The translations under genes were made by a program, and so were the position numbers. Of a stretch of DNA of 64,000 nucleotides, positions 27,134 to 38,200 are shown in pieces. Below the pieces are notes generated by a model. It was not told where the DNA came from. It did no database searches and worked only from the letters and a program-made list of their open reading frames with translations. How positions within the stretch are numbered: position 1 is the stretch's first letter; every line of letters begins with the position of its first letter. The stretch is from Longimicrobiales bacterium (lineage in GTDB: Bacteria; Gemmatimonadota; Gemmatimonadetes; Longimicrobiales; Gaopeijiaceae), in the NCBI GenBank assembly GCA_951813395.1, contig OX638356.1, forward strand, positions 62,001 to 126,000. Reading direction: 5' to 3'.

Positions 27134-28369
27134 ATGAACCCGCCCGCTCAAACGCCAACGGAACCAGAGCCCGGTCCCGGCCGCCGCCGCGCCGGTCCCG
27201 GCGCCCGCATCCTTGTCGGGATGCTGGCCGGAGTTGTTTTGGGCGCCGTCATGGGTGAACGCGTCGCGGCCGTTCAGCCCGTCGGCGACCTCTTCATCAA
27301 TCTGCTCATCCTGGCTGCGGTCCCCCTCGTCTTCTTCAACCTGCTCGCGGGCCTGACCGCACTCGCCGACACGCGTGCCCTCGGGCGCCTCGCCGGGAAG
27401 ACGCTCGGCTACTACCTGACCACGGACGTGATCGCGCTGGCCCTGGGGGTGGGGGCAGCCGCGCTCCTGCGCCCGGGCGACGGGATGCAGCTCACCGAGA
27501 CGGTCGCCGGCCCGGTGGGCGAAGTGCCCTCGGTCGCGGCCATCCTGCTCGGGATGATCCCGACGAACGTCTTTCGCGCGTTCAGCGACGGCAACGTGGT
27601 GCAGCTCGTCGTCCTGGCGCTGCTCCTGGGGGTCGCGACCATGGCCTTGCGGGACGGTCCCCGCGCCCGTCTCGCGACCGCGTACGAGGACCTCGCCGCC
27701 CTCTTCCGGCGCCTGGTGCACCTGATCCTGTGGACCGCCCCGGTCGGAATCGGCGCGCTGATCGCGGTCACCGTCGGGCGGTACGGCGCCGGGCTTCTCG
27801 GCCCGATGGCGCGGTTTCTCGCGGGCGTGTGGCTCGCGCAGCTCGTTATCGTGGCCGGGTACATGACGCTGCTGCGACTGTTCAGCGATTATCGCCCGGG
27901 CCCCTTCCTGAAGCGCACGGGCTCCCTGTGGGCGACCACCGCGGCCACGACGTCGAGCCTGGCATCGCTCTCCGTGGGGATGGAGACGGCACGGAGGCTT
28001 GGCCTTCCCCGCCGCGTGTTCGCCTTCACCCTCCCCCTCGGGGCCCAACTCAACAAGGACGGGACGTCGGCCATGCTGGGGGCGGTCCTCATCTTCACCG
28101 CGCAGGCGGCGGGTGTCACCTTCACGCCCGCCGACTTCGTGACGATCCTCCTGCTGGGACTGCTGCTCTCGGAGGGGTCGGGCGGGATCCCGGGGGGTGG
28201 GTTCGTGGTCGCGCTCATCTATGTGCAGGCTTTCAATCTGCCCATCGAGGTGGCGGCGATCGTGGGCGGGATCTACCGATTCGTCGACATCGGCAACACG
28301 ACCGTGAACATCATGGGCGACATGGTCGGCACGTCGCTGGTCGCCCGTTCGGAGGCGAGACGCGAATGA
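27134..28369 (+). CDS. Dicarboxylate/amino acid:cation symporter
   Basis: A 411-residue inner-membrane carrier of the glutamate/dicarboxylate (SDF) family. Key motifs are present in order: hairpin 1 TTSSLASLSVGMETA, TM7 LNKDGTSAMLGA (NMDGT-like), hairpin 2 GSGGIPGGG, and TM8 FVDIGNTTVNIMGD with the Asp and Asn that bind substrate and cation. Its stop overlaps the start of the aminotransferase by 4 bases (ATGA), suggesting uptake and metabolism of the same amino-acid-like compound. Confidence 0.9.
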   Translation: MNPPAQTPTEPEPGPGRRRAGPGARILVGMLAGVVLGAVMGERVAAVQPVGDLFINLLILAAVPLVFFNLLAGLTALADTRALGRLAGKTLGYYLTTDVIALALGVGAAALLRPGDGMQLTETVAGPVGEVPSVAAILLGMIPTNVFRAFSDGNVVQLVVLALLLGVATMALRDGPRARLATAYEDLAALFRRLVHLILWTAPVGIGALIAVTVGRYGAGLLGPMARFLAGVWLAQLVIVAGYMTLLRLFSDYRPGPFLKRTGSLWATTAATTSSLASLSVGMETARRLGLPRRVFAFTLPLGAQLNKDGTSAMLGAVLIFTAQAAGVTFTPADFVTILLLGLLLSEGSGGIPGGGFVVALIYVQAFNLPIEVAAIVGGIYRFVDIGNTTVNIMGDMVGTSLVARSEARRE

Positions 28370-29565
28370 ACCCGGCCATCCGGGCGCTCTTCCCGGGCGC
28401 GAGCGAGCAGGCATACTTCGACATCTCGGCGCGGGCGCTGGTGCCCGAACCCGTGCGGGCGGCGGTCGCGGACCACCTGCGGACGCGGATGCTGCGGGGG
28501 GGCGACAAGGACGGCATGCGGGCGGTCGTCGAGCGGACGAGGGCGCTGTTCGCGTCGCTGATCGGGGCGCGCGCGGACGAGGTTGCGATCACCAAGAACG
28601 TCTCGGAGGGCCTGAACCTCTTCGGCGCCAGCCTGCCGTGGGAGGCGGGCGACAACGTGGTGCTGTGTCCGGCGCTGGAGCATCCCAACAACATCTACCT
28701 GTGGCACAATCTGGCGCGGCTGCACGGGATCGAGGTGCGTTCGGTTGCGCCCGTGGACGGTCACATCTCCGTCGAGTCGATGGGCGCCGCAATGGACGAA
28801 CGCACCCGCCTCGTGACCGTCCCCAGCATCTCGTTCGCGCCGGGTTTCATCACCGACCTGAACGGAGTCGCGGCGGCGGCGCGGCGGGTCGGCGCCCTGA
28901 CGCTGGTCGACGCGGCGCAGTCGGTGGGGGCTCTCGAGACCGACGTTCGCGACCTGGGGATCGACGCGCTGGCCGTGGCCACGCAGAAGTGCCTGCTCGC
29001 CGAGTACGGCTTCGGCTTTCTGTACGTGCGCCGCGAGGTCGCGGACACGCTCGTGCCGATCCACCTGGCCCGCTTCGGGGTCGAACTCGACGGCCACGAG
29101 ACCGCCTACACCAACGCCGAACTGCGGTACCGCCCCGGCGCGCTCAGGTTCGATGTGGGCAACTACAACTACCTCGGCGCGGCGGCGGCCGGGGCGGCTC
29201 TGGAGCTGCTCGACGGCCTGGGAATCGACCGTGTGGAGGCGTTTGTGCGCCGCCTGGCGGCCGACCTGGCCGGCCGACTCCATGACCTGGGTCTTCCGGT
29301 GATCGGCGGAGCCCCCGGACCGCACCTGGCGCACATCGTCTGCCTGGGGCCCGGCGTCGGCGGCCGGCACTACGGCGCCGGGAACCGCGAGATGCAGTCG
29401 CTCCACGATCACCTGACCGCGTCGGGAATCCGCCTGGCGATCCGTAGCGGCGCGCTGCGGCTGTCCGTGGGCGTCTACAACAACGAGGAAGACCTCGAGC
29501 GCGTGGCCGAGGCGGCGCGGGAGTGGCGCATCAATCCCCGTTCGTCTGCGAATCGTCCTCGCTGA
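28366..29565 (+). CDS. Class V aminotransferase-fold PLP enzyme
   Basis: A 399-residue PLP enzyme of the cysteine desulfurase/isopenicillin epimerase-like group. Start at ATG 28366 in an ATGA overlap. Motifs: AYFDISARALVPEPVRAAV, ITKNVSEGLNLFGASLPWE, ALEHPNNIYLWHNLA, LVDAAQSVGALETDVRDLG and the PLP Lys at residue 208 in AVATQKCLL. The catalytic Cys loop typical of SufS/IscS is not clear, so desulfurase activity is not claimed. It is translationally coupled to a carboxylate symporter. Its end overlaps the oppositely oriented APC permease by 35 bases. Confidence 0.85.
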   Translation: MNPAIRALFPGASEQAYFDISARALVPEPVRAAVADHLRTRMLRGGDKDGMRAVVERTRALFASLIGARADEVAITKNVSEGLNLFGASLPWEAGDNVVLCPALEHPNNIYLWHNLARLHGIEVRSVAPVDGHISVESMGAAMDERTRLVTVPSISFAPGFITDLNGVAAAARRVGALTLVDAAQSVGALETDVRDLGIDALAVATQKCLLAEYGFGFLYVRREVADTLVPIHLARFGVELDGHETAYTNAELRYRPGALRFDVGNYNYLGAAAAGAALELLDGLGIDRVEAFVRRLAADLAGRLHDLGLPVIGGAPGPHLAHIVCLGPGVGGRHYGAGNREMQSLHDHLTASGIRLAIRSGALRLSVGVYNNEEDLERVAEAAREWRINPRSSANRPR

Positions 29566-31006
29566 GAACGAGCCAGCGCAGTTCGCGGGTGCTTACCGCC
29601 CGGCGCAGAGGCGCGGCCGCGCGGTAGAAGACGAGCCCGATCACGCACCAGGCGCCGAGCACGATCCATTCCGCGGGCACCCGCCCCGCCGCCGCGTGGA
29701 AGGGACCCCAGGCGGCCGCACCCACGAGGCCAACGGCGAGGACCGCGGTCAGGTAAAGGAACGCGCGGCCTCCGGGCACCGTGTAGGGACGCGCATGGCC
29801 GGGGTTTGTCCTGCGCAGCCGGATGACTCCGAGCACGACGACCAGAAACACCAGGCCGGCGGAGATCGACCCGGCCCCGACGATGACGAGGATCGCGTTT
29901 CGTCCGAAAAGCGTGCCCACGGCGCCCATCACCGCCACGAAGATCACGGCCGCGGACGGCGATCCGTAGCGTTCGTGCACCCTGGCCAGGCGGCGGGGGA
30001 TCATGTGCGCGCGCGCCATTGCGAAAACGATGCGCGTGGCGGCGAAGAAGATCGCGTTCCACGTCGTGATCAGTCCGAAGAGGCCGGCGACCAGCACCAC
30101 GCGCCCCAGAAGCGGCGACGTGAAGGCGGCTTCGATCGCGCTGGCCGCGGGCAGCTCGGCGGCGAGCAGCTCGGGACGCGGAAGGCTCATCGCGGTCGCG
30201 AGGATCACGAGAAGGTAGAAGACCATCGCAAAGACGATCGAGGCGCCGATGACGCGCGGAATGAGCCGCAGCCTCGATCCCTCCTCCACCTCCTCCATGG
30301 CCTGGGGAACCGTATCGAAGCCCGCGAACCACCACGCGGCGGTCGCGAAGACGACGGCCACGCCGGCGAAGGCCGCGCCCGGAGTGGCACCGGTGAACAT
30401 CGGTTCGAGATTGGCGAGGCTGCCGCCCGTCACCCCCGCGAAGACGAAGATCGCCGTCAGGATGATGAGCCCCGCGGTCATCAGGTCCTGGAACCAGGCG
30501 GCCGTCCTCCCTCCCCGGTAGTTGATGATCGTGATGACCAGCATGACCGCCAGTCCGAGCGCCAGACTCCACAGCCGCACTTCCTGGCCAAGCAGCGTAT
30601 AGATGACCGGCCCCCCGAAGCCGGGAACGAGCGCCGAGACCACCCACTCCACCGAGATCGCCTCGTAGGAGGTGGTGAAGATGTAGGTGAACGCCAGAAA
30701 CCAGGCGGCGAAGAAGCTCCAGCGCGCGCCCCACGCCTCGAACACGTACGCGACCTCGCCTCCCGCGACGGGGTAGGCCGCCGCCATCTCGGCGTAGCAC
30801 AGTCCGATCGCCAGCATGGCAAGGCCGCCGGCCGCGAAGGCGACGATGGCGCCGACGGCCCCCGCGTCGCTCAGCCACGCTCCCATCACGATGATCCATC
30901 CCACCCCGATGATCGTCCCGAATGCGAGCGAAAAGAGCGACCTGAGACGAATGCCCCGGCCCAGCTGCTCGCGCTGGCGTTGCGGCGCCTTCGTTTCTTC
31001 GGTCAT
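29531..31006 (-). CDS. APC-family amino acid permease
   Basis: A 491-residue protein with about 12 membrane segments. The family start is GIRLRSLFSLAFGTIIGVGW, followed by MLAIGLCYAEMAAAYPVAGG and EVAYVFEAWGARWSFFAAW, the classical APC TM1-TM3 pattern. TM6 contains WWFAGFDTVPQAMEEVEEGS. It imports or exchanges amino acids or amines across the inner membrane; substrate not readable. Confidence 0.9.
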   Translation of the reverse strand: MTEETKAPQRQREQLGRGIRLRSLFSLAFGTIIGVGWIIVMGAWLSDAGAVGAIVAFAAGGLAMLAIGLCYAEMAAAYPVAGGEVAYVFEAWGARWSFFAAWFLAFTYIFTTSYEAISVEWVVSALVPGFGGPVIYTLLGQEVRLWSLALGLAVMLVITIINYRGGRTAAWFQDLMTAGLIILTAIFVFAGVTGGSLANLEPMFTGATPGAAFAGVAVVFATAAWWFAGFDTVPQAMEEVEEGSRLRLIPRVIGASIVFAMVFYLLVILATAMSLPRPELLAAELPAASAIEAAFTSPLLGRVVLVAGLFGLITTWNAIFFAATRIVFAMARAHMIPRRLARVHERYGSPSAAVIFVAVMGAVGTLFGRNAILVIVGAGSISAGLVFLVVVLGVIRLRRTNPGHARPYTVPGGRAFLYLTAVLAVGLVGAAAWGPFHAAAGRVPAEWIVLGAWCVIGLVFYRAAAPLRRAVSTRELRWLVLSEDDSQTNGD

Positions 31007-31102
31007 TCGACTTCCCGGTCACTGGCTGCCGTCGTGCACATGGGTTTATGTAATCAGGTGGACGGGCTCGGGGAAAGACGCACGGAGTTGCGAGAGGATG
31101 TC

Positions 31103-32011
31103 ATGACCGATACGGAGAGCGTGGTAAGGCTCGTGGCCATTGTCGGCGCGGGCACGATGGGACGGCGAATCGCCTATGGATGCGTGTCGCTGGGAGTGGG
31201 CGTCAAGCTGCACGACATTTCCAACGAGGCGCTCGATGAGGCCCAATCGGCGGTGTGGAAGTACCTCGAGGGAGGCGTCCGGGGATACGGCCTATCGCCC
31301 GAGGAGGCCCTGTCCCTCGTGGAGATCTGCCCGGATCTCGAACAGTGCGTACGCGACGTGGACTGGGTGATCGAAGCCGTCCCCGAGAACCTCGAACTCA
31401 AGCGGGTGGTCCTGGCGGACATCGGCGCGACGGCTCCGTCCCGCGCGTTCGTGGCATCCAACACCTCCTCCCTGCCGGGCTCCTGGCTGGCTGAGTCCAC
31501 CGGGCGGCCCGGGCGCTTCATCAACATGAACTTCGGCACGCACGAAGACCTCAAGGTGGAGGTGATGGGACACCCCGGCACCACTGCGGCCACGACCCGG
31601 GCCGCAAAGCGGTTCCTGCGGCAACTCGGCCTGGTGCCGATCGTCGCGCGCCGGGAAATCCAGGGCTATCCCACCAACCGGATCTGGCGGGCGGTCAAGA
31701 AGGAGGCCCTGCACCTGATCGCCGAGGGTTACCTGATCGCCGAGGAAATCGACCGCGCCTGGATGCTGGACTGGGGGACGCCGTTCGGTCCCTGCGGGCT
31801 GATGGACATGGTCGGGCTCGATGTCGTGCGCGACATCGAGAACGTCTACTACCGGGCGTCCGGCGACCCGTCCGACAAGCCGCCGGAGTTCCTGGAACAG
31901 ATGGTGGAGCGCGGCGAACTCGGCGTGAAGTCGGGAAGGGGCTTCTACGAGTATCCGTCACCCGCCTATGCGCGCGAGGGATGGCTCACGGACTCGGAGG
32001 ATGAGCCCTAG
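31103..32011 (+). CDS. 3-hydroxyacyl-CoA dehydrogenase family protein
   Basis: A 302-residue NAD-binding enzyme. ATG 31103 follows GAGAGG; a longer upstream reading has no support. The Rossmann nucleotide motif is AIVGAGTMGRRIAYGCVSLG, the catalytic region is SNTSSLPGSWLAESTGRPGR (family SNTSS...) and a C-terminal helical domain contains GYPTNRIWRAVKKEALHLIA and SGRGFYEYP. It oxidises a 3-hydroxy acid or acyl-CoA. It stands alone, divergent from the APC permease, and overlaps the end of the next gene by 4 bases. Confidence 0.88.
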   Translation: MTDTESVVRLVAIVGAGTMGRRIAYGCVSLGVGVKLHDISNEALDEAQSAVWKYLEGGVRGYGLSPEEALSLVEICPDLEQCVRDVDWVIEAVPENLELKRVVLADIGATAPSRAFVASNTSSLPGSWLAESTGRPGRFINMNFGTHEDLKVEVMGHPGTTAATTRAAKRFLRQLGLVPIVARREIQGYPTNRIWRAVKKEALHLIAEGYLIAEEIDRAWMLDWGTPFGPCGLMDMVGLDVVRDIENVYYRASGDPSDKPPEFLEQMVERGELGVKSGRGFYEYPSPAYAREGWLTDSEDEP

Positions 32012-33048
32012 AACGTCGTGGCGATCCCGGCATGGATGTTGAAGACACGGTGCCTGGCGGTCTGGCCGACGAGCTTGTCGACGTCCTGGAAGCCGTAGTT
32101 GTAGAGAATCCCGATGTTGACGCGCGTTGCACCCGTGCCCATTTCGAAGCCCGCGCCTGCAGAGAGCCCGAAATCGGGAGAGCGGGTGACCAAATCGGCG
32201 TTGGCACAATCGTCGCTGGCGCTTACGCGTTCTGTTCCCTCAGTGACGCCGAAGGTGACGCGGCAATCCAGCTCAAGGGACGCGTAGGGACCGACCAGCG
32301 CGTAGAACGGCAGATCTGTCGCCCCGGGTGGCGAAATGCGGGCCAGCGCCGTGAAATCGATGCTTTGGAAGGAGACGTCGAAATGGGCCGCGGCCTCCTC
32401 TCCCACGGCTTCGCGTCGCGCGCCCTTTTGTGCCCACTGCGCACCGAGCCGGATTCCCAGCGGGGAGTCGCCCACGGGGAACGCAACACCGAATCCGATG
32501 GTAACCCCGGCGAGTTGCGACGCATCGAAGGCCATTGGCGCGCTGCTCGCGAACGCCATGGTTGCCGAGTTCACGCCGACAATGGTGAGCAGGGTCAGGC
32601 CGCCCCCGGTCTCGGCAGGCTGAGCTACGGGCGTCGGGGCGGGCGCCGCCTGGACCCGCGGCTCGTTGGCGTTGACCCGGCTCTGGGCCTGGTCGAGCAC
32701 CACCAGCGCAGTTGTGTAGTTTTCCCCCCGCCGGCCCGCCAACTGCAAGTAGCGGGTCACGGACTCGACAGCGGTCTGAGGGTGTCCTGCGTCCAGCGCG
32801 ACCTGTGCGTGCCTGAACCAGAGCTCGGTTGCCGTCGGAAGTCCGTGCCTGGCCTGCAGCGCCAGCACAACGTCCAATGACTCCAGCGCAGCACCGTAGT
32901 TCTGGTTCTGGATGTGCCGGTCGGCACGCACAAGATAGAGATCGACCTGGATTTCCGGCGGGAGTTCCTGGCCTGCCGCGACCGCCGGTCCCCCCAGAAA
33001 GGCAATGCCCAACGCCGCCGCCCGCAGTCGCGGACTCAGTCTGCACAT
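32008..33048 (-). CDS. Outer-membrane beta-barrel-like protein with TPR-like N-terminus
   Basis: A 346-residue exported protein. ATG 33048 is preceded by GAGGG; a start at 33081 adds 11 residues. Signal peptide: ALGIAFLGGPAVAAGQ. Residues 25-110 are helical repeats (ADRHIQNQNYGAALESLDVV, ARHGLPTATELWFRHAQVAL). Residues 150-346 alternate beta strands ending GILYNYGFQDVDKLVGQT and VFNIHAGIATTF, the terminal Phe being typical of outer membrane barrels. Two Cys (LELDCRV and SDDCANAD) could form a loop disulfide. Function unknown. Confidence 0.7.
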   Translation of the reverse strand: MCRLSPRLRAAALGIAFLGGPAVAAGQELPPEIQVDLYLVRADRHIQNQNYGAALESLDVVLALQARHGLPTATELWFRHAQVALDAGHPQTAVESVTRYLQLAGRRGENYTTALVVLDQAQSRVNANEPRVQAAPAPTPVAQPAETGGGLTLLTIVGVNSATMAFASSAPMAFDASQLAGVTIGFGVAFPVGDSPLGIRLGAQWAQKGARREAVGEEAAAHFDVSFQSIDFTALARISPPGATDLPFYALVGPYASLELDCRVTFGVTEGTERVSASDDCANADLVTRSPDFGLSAGAGFEMGTGATRVNIGILYNYGFQDVDKLVGQTARHRVFNIHAGIATTF

Positions 33049-33182
33049 TGTTGCGCCCTCGAAGTTGTGAGTCTGGCGCAATGTATCAGGGCAGGTGCGG
33101 CTGTGAAACCGGCTGGCAAGTCGACCCTTCCGGCGCTACCATGCCCCGAGCTCGCAACCGAACCATCGTCAGGAGTCCACGA

Positions 33183-35207
33183 ATGCGGCCCGTCCCGATA
33201 CTCCCCGCGCTTCTGCTTGTCGCGTCCCCGCTGGTCTCTTCTCCCTCATCGCTCGCCCAGGATCGGCAAAACCCGCACGGCGAGTGGCGCTACCAGAGCG
33301 CGGACGCGTGGGGCACCCGATACTCGCCCGTCGACCAGATCAACGCCGGCAACTTCGAGGACCTCGAGGTCGCCTGGGTGTGGCGCGCGGATAACTTCGG
33401 GCCGGAAGTCGACCAGCAGATGAAATCGACGCCGACGTACATCGACGGGATGCTGTACACGGTGGCGGGGCAGCGGCGCACGGTGGCCGCGATCGATCCG
33501 GCGACCGGCGAGACGGTGTGGACCTACCGCGAGCCCAACACGATTCGCTGGGAACGCTCGATGCGGCAGAACTACGGCAAGGGCGTCGCGTACGGCGAAC
33601 TCGACGGCCGCGGGGTGATCTACTACACGTCGCCCGCATTCTTCCTGCACGCTCTGGACGCGAAAACCGGGCGCCACATCGAGGGATTCGGCCAGCCGGT
33701 CCCGATCGAGGGGTTCCCCGAAACGGGCGTCGTCGACATGCTGCCCGCGCTCCTCGACGGCTGGGGACCCTGGGAGGGCACCGAGGAGGACTACGACCCG
33801 GACTACGGGATCCCGCGCGAACTCGGCTACATCACGACGTCGTCGCCGCCGATCGTAGTGGACGGCGTGGTCGTGGTCGGCAACTCGGCCGAGCAGGGGT
33901 ACTACCAGACCCGTATCGAGAACGTGCCGGGCGACATTCTGGGCTTCGACGCGCGCACCGGCGAGCACCGGTGGAAGTTCCACGTCATCCCGCGGCCGGG
34001 CGAGTTCGGTCACGAGACCTGGGAGAACGACGCCTGGCAGTACACGGGCGACGTTTCGTCGTGGGCGCCGATGTCCGCCGACTACGAGCGCGGGATCGTC
34101 TACATTCCCACGAATCCACCGACGATCGACTACTTCGGCGGGTTCCGTCCCGGCCACAACCTTTTCGGCACCAGCGTGATCGCCCTCGACGCGACCACCG
34201 GCGAACGCGTCTGGCACTACCAGATCGTCCACAACGACCAGTGGAACTACGATCTGCCCAACGTGCCGATCGTGGTGGACCTGACGGTGGACGGCGACGC
34301 GGTGCCGTCGGTGATCCAGACCACCAAGACCGGACTCATCTTCGCCTTCAACCGCGAAACGGGCGAGCCGGTCTGGCCGATCGAGGAGGTTGAGGTCCCC
34401 CAGACCGAGGTGCCCGGCAACTGGACTGCCGCGACGCAGCCGGTGCCCACGCGCCCCGAGCCCATGGAGCCCATGGGGCTGTCCGCCGACGACGTGATCG
34501 ACTTCACTCCCGAGCTGCGGGCCGAGGCAATGGAGATCCTCGCCGGCTACCGCGTCGGGGGACCGTTCGTGCCGCGGCTGTACGAGGGCTACCAGGGACC
34601 CGTGGCGGAGAACATCCGGTGCTACGGCGGACTCAACATCACGCACCCCGCCACACTCGATCCCACCACCGGCATCCTCTACGCGTCCCACCGGCGGAAT
34701 TGCAGCGGCGGGCGCGTCGGGCCGGGTGCGGACGCCGACGACCAGGGCGATCCCAGGACGACGGGCATCACCGTGTCCCAGTGGGTCGCGGGCGCCGGCG
34801 GCGGACTGCCGCGCGTACAGGGCCTGCCGATCCCGAAGCCCCCGTACAACCGCCTTTCGGCGTACGACATGAACACCGGCGAGCGGCTCTGGTGGATCCC
34901 CGTCGGCGAGGTGGCCGAAGCCGTGCGCGACCACCCGGCCACGCAGGGCGCCGACCTGTCGCGCGCGGGTGGAGGCGGCCTCTCGATCCAGATGGTGGCG
35001 GGTGATCTGCTCTACACGACCGAGGGCGCGAACGGCCCGCCGGTGCTCAACGCCTTCGACAAGATGACGGGCGAGCCCGTCGGCACGGTGGAGATGCCCG
35101 GCGCCGGCCAGTACGGCATGATGACGTACAGCCACGAGGGCATGCAGCACGTGGTGGTGCAGGTCGGAAGGCCCGGCCGGCTGGTGACGCTCAGGTTGCC
35201 GGAGTAG
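33183..35207 (+). CDS. PQQ-dependent dehydrogenase (quinoprotein)
   Basis: A 674-residue periplasmic enzyme with a signal peptide ending SSLAQ. The eight-bladed propeller starts GEWRYQSADAWGTRYSPVDQ, the canonical quinoprotein opening. Typical blade motifs are AIDPATGETVWTYRE, DATTGERVWHYQIVHNDQWN and YDLPNVPIVVD, and AYDMNTGERLWWIPVGE near the end. Such enzymes oxidise alcohols or aldoses and pass electrons to cytochromes. No cytochrome c motif is fused. No PQQ synthesis genes lie in the window. It ends 17 bases inside the oppositely transcribed efflux pump gene. Confidence 0.88.
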   Translation: MRPVPILPALLLVASPLVSSPSSLAQDRQNPHGEWRYQSADAWGTRYSPVDQINAGNFEDLEVAWVWRADNFGPEVDQQMKSTPTYIDGMLYTVAGQRRTVAAIDPATGETVWTYREPNTIRWERSMRQNYGKGVAYGELDGRGVIYYTSPAFFLHALDAKTGRHIEGFGQPVPIEGFPETGVVDMLPALLDGWGPWEGTEEDYDPDYGIPRELGYITTSSPPIVVDGVVVVGNSAEQGYYQTRIENVPGDILGFDARTGEHRWKFHVIPRPGEFGHETWENDAWQYTGDVSSWAPMSADYERGIVYIPTNPPTIDYFGGFRPGHNLFGTSVIALDATTGERVWHYQIVHNDQWNYDLPNVPIVVDLTVDGDAVPSVIQTTKTGLIFAFNRETGEPVWPIEEVEVPQTEVPGNWTAATQPVPTRPEPMEPMGLSADDVIDFTPELRAEAMEILAGYRVGGPFVPRLYEGYQGPVAENIRCYGGLNITHPATLDPTTGILYASHRRNCSGGRVGPGADADDQGDPRTTGITVSQWVAGAGGGLPRVQGLPIPKPPYNRLSAYDMNTGERLWWIPVGEVAEAVRDHPATQGADLSRAGGGGLSIQMVAGDLLYTTEGANGPPVLNAFDKMTGEPVGTVEMPGAGQYGMMTYSHEGMQHVVVQVGRPGRLVTLRLPE

Positions 35208-38200
35208 GCAGTTCAGGCAATCCCCGCGCCTTCCACAGGTAGAACGCCACCGGGAACAGCAGCAGCACGACAGCCCCCGAGGTCACCACCCCGCCCACCA
35301 GCGGCGCGGCGATCCGCTTCATCACGTCGGCCCCCGCGCCCGCACTCCACATGATCGGCAGCAGCCCGATCACGTCGGTGGCAATGGTCATCATGACGGG
35401 GCGGACTCTCTGCACCGCGCCCCGCCGGATCGCCTGCGCGAGCGCGCCACGGTTCGTGAGCAGCCCCCGGTCCCGGTAGTCCTTCCACGAGACGTTCAGG
35501 TAGAGGAGGAACACGATCGCGGTCTCGGCATACAGCCCGGCCAGTGCGATGATGCCGACCCAGACGGCGATGCTGAGGTCGTAGCCCAGGATGTGCAGCA
35601 GCCAGAACGACCCCGTGACCGCGAAGGGGATCCCCAGCAGGACCAGCATGGTCTCCGTCACGGATCGGGTGGTAACGTAAATGAGCACGAAGATCAGGAA
35701 GAGCGTGAGCGGCACCACATAGGCCAGCCGCCGCTCCGCGCGCTCCAGGTACTCGTACTGGCCGCTCCAGGCCATCGTGTACCCGGGGGGCAGCGCGACC
35801 GCCCCAGCCACCGACTCCCGCGCGGTCTCCACGTAGCTCCCCACGTCGATGTCGCGGATGTCGATGTACACCCACGCGTTCGGCTTTGCCCCCTCGCTCT
35901 TGATGCTCGGCGGCCCCACCACGTACTCCATGCCCGCAAGTCGCCCGAGCGGCACCTGGTGGCCCTCGGGCGTCGCGACCAGCACGGCCCGCAGCGCGGG
36001 CAGATCGTCCCGCAGCTCCCGGCTGTAGCGCAGGTTCACCGGATAGCGCTCGAGCCCCTCGACGGTGGTGGTCACGTTCATGCCGCCAATCGCCGTCTGG
36101 ATCACCTCCTGCACGTCGCGCACGGTGAGACCATGCCGCGCGATCGCGACCCGGTCGATCTCGAAGTCCAGGTAGTTGCCGCCCATCACGCGGTCGGCGT
36201 AGACGGAGGCGGTTCCCGGCACATCCCGCACCGCGGCCTCGACCTCGCGCCCCAACCGTTCCAGCTCGGCCAGATCGGGTCCCGCGATCTTGATCCCCAC
36301 GGGTGTGCGGATGCCCGTCGACAGCATGTCGATACGGCTCCGGATCGGCATGGTCCAGGCGTTGGTGAGCCCCGGGAGCTGCAACGCGGCGTCCAGCTCC
36401 TCTACGAGCCTCTCCGGGGTCATCCCGGGCCGCCACTCGCTCCGCGGCTTCAGGGCGATCGTCGTCTCGATCATCGACAGCGGCGCGGGATCGGTCGCCG
36501 AGTCCGCCCGCCCCACCTTTCCGAACACGTGCCGCACCTCGGGGAAGGTGTAGATGATCCGGTCCGTCCGTTGCAGGATCTCCCGCGCCTCCGTGATCGA
36601 CACACCGGGGAGCGTCGTGGGCATGTACAGGAGGTCGCCCTCCCACAACGGCGGCATGAACTCCGACCCCAGGCGCGAGAACGGCACCGCCGTCGCGACC
36701 AGCAGCAGCAGCGCCCCGGCCACGACCCACCGGCGGAACCGCAGCGCGAACCCCAGCACCGGCCAATAGGCACCACCCAGCACCCGCCCGGCGAACGTGT
36801 CGCCGGCGGGCCGAATCCTGCCGCGCACCCAGTAGCCCACCAGCACGGGCACCAGGGTCACCGAAAGCAGCGCCGCGGCCGCCATCGCATAGGTCTTGGT
36901 GAACGCGAGGGGCTTGAACAGCCGCCCCTCCTGCGCCTCCAGTGTGAAGACCGGCATGAAGGATACCGTGATCACCAGCAGCGCGAAGAAGAGCGACGGG
37001 CCCACCTCCCGCGCCGCGCCGGCGACGATCTCCCAGTGCGGCCGCCGGCCGCCGTGCCGCGCAAGGTGCTTGTGGGCGTTCTCGACCATCACGATCCCGG
37101 CGTCGACCATCGTCCCGATCGCGACCGCGATGCCCCCCAGCGACATGATGTTGAGCGTCAGCCCCTGGAGCCGCACCACGATCATCGCCAGCAGGATGCC
37201 CACCGGCAGCGCGACCACGGCCACGAGGCCGCTGCGCACGTGGGCCAGGAACAGCAGGCACACCAGTCCCACGATCATCAACTGCTGCAGGAGACTCGTG
37301 CGAATGCTCCCCACCGCGCCGTCGATCAGCGAAGTGCGGTCATAGGCGATCTCCAACTCCACACCCTCGGGCAGACCCGAACCGATCTCGTCCAGCCGCG
37401 CCTTCACGTCCCGGATCACCCGGCGCGTGTCCGCTCCCGGGCGCACCACCACGATGCCCGCCACGGTCTCGCCTTCTCCGTTCCACTCGGCCAGCCCTCG
37501 CCGGCTTTCGGGCCCCACACTCACCCGCGCCAGGTCCTGCAGCAGGATCGGGGTGCCGTCCGGTCCCACGCCCAGGCCGATCCGCCGGATGTCCTCCACC
37601 GAACGGATGTACCCGAGGCCGCGGATCATGAACTCCTTCTCGGCGACTTCGATCAGGCCGCCGCCCACGTCGCTGTTGCTCTCCTGGATCGCCGTGCGGA
37701 TCGCCGAGATCGGCAGGTCGTACGCTCGCAGCCGGTTCGGATCGACCGTGATCTGGTACTGCCGCACGAACCCTCCCACGCTCGCTACTTCCGACACGCC
37801 CGGAACCGCCGTCAGCTCGTACTTCAGGAACCAGTCCTGGATCGAACGCAGCTCGCCGAGGTCATGACGGTCGGACTTCAGCGCGTAAACGAACGCCCAG
37901 CCCACGCCCGTCGCATCGGGCCCCAGCTTCGGGTTCACCCCGGGCGGCAACTGTTCGGACACCGAACTCAGGTACTCGAGCACCCGGCTCCTGGCCCAGT
38001 AGAGGTCGGTCCCGTCCTCGAAGATCACGTACACGAACGAGACACCGAAAAACGAGTACCCGCGCACCACCTGCGCGAACGGCGCCGCCAGCATCTGCGT
38101 GGCCAGCGGATACGTGACCTGGTCCTCCACGATCCGCGGAGCCTGCCCCGGATAGTCGGTCTGGATGATCACCTGCACATCCGAAAGGTCCGGGATCGCG

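Noticed and set aside
29696-31102. Long upstream extension of the hydroxyacyl-CoA dehydrogenase frame
   Set aside because: It is antisense to the APC permease; the real gene starts at 31103 behind GAGAGG.
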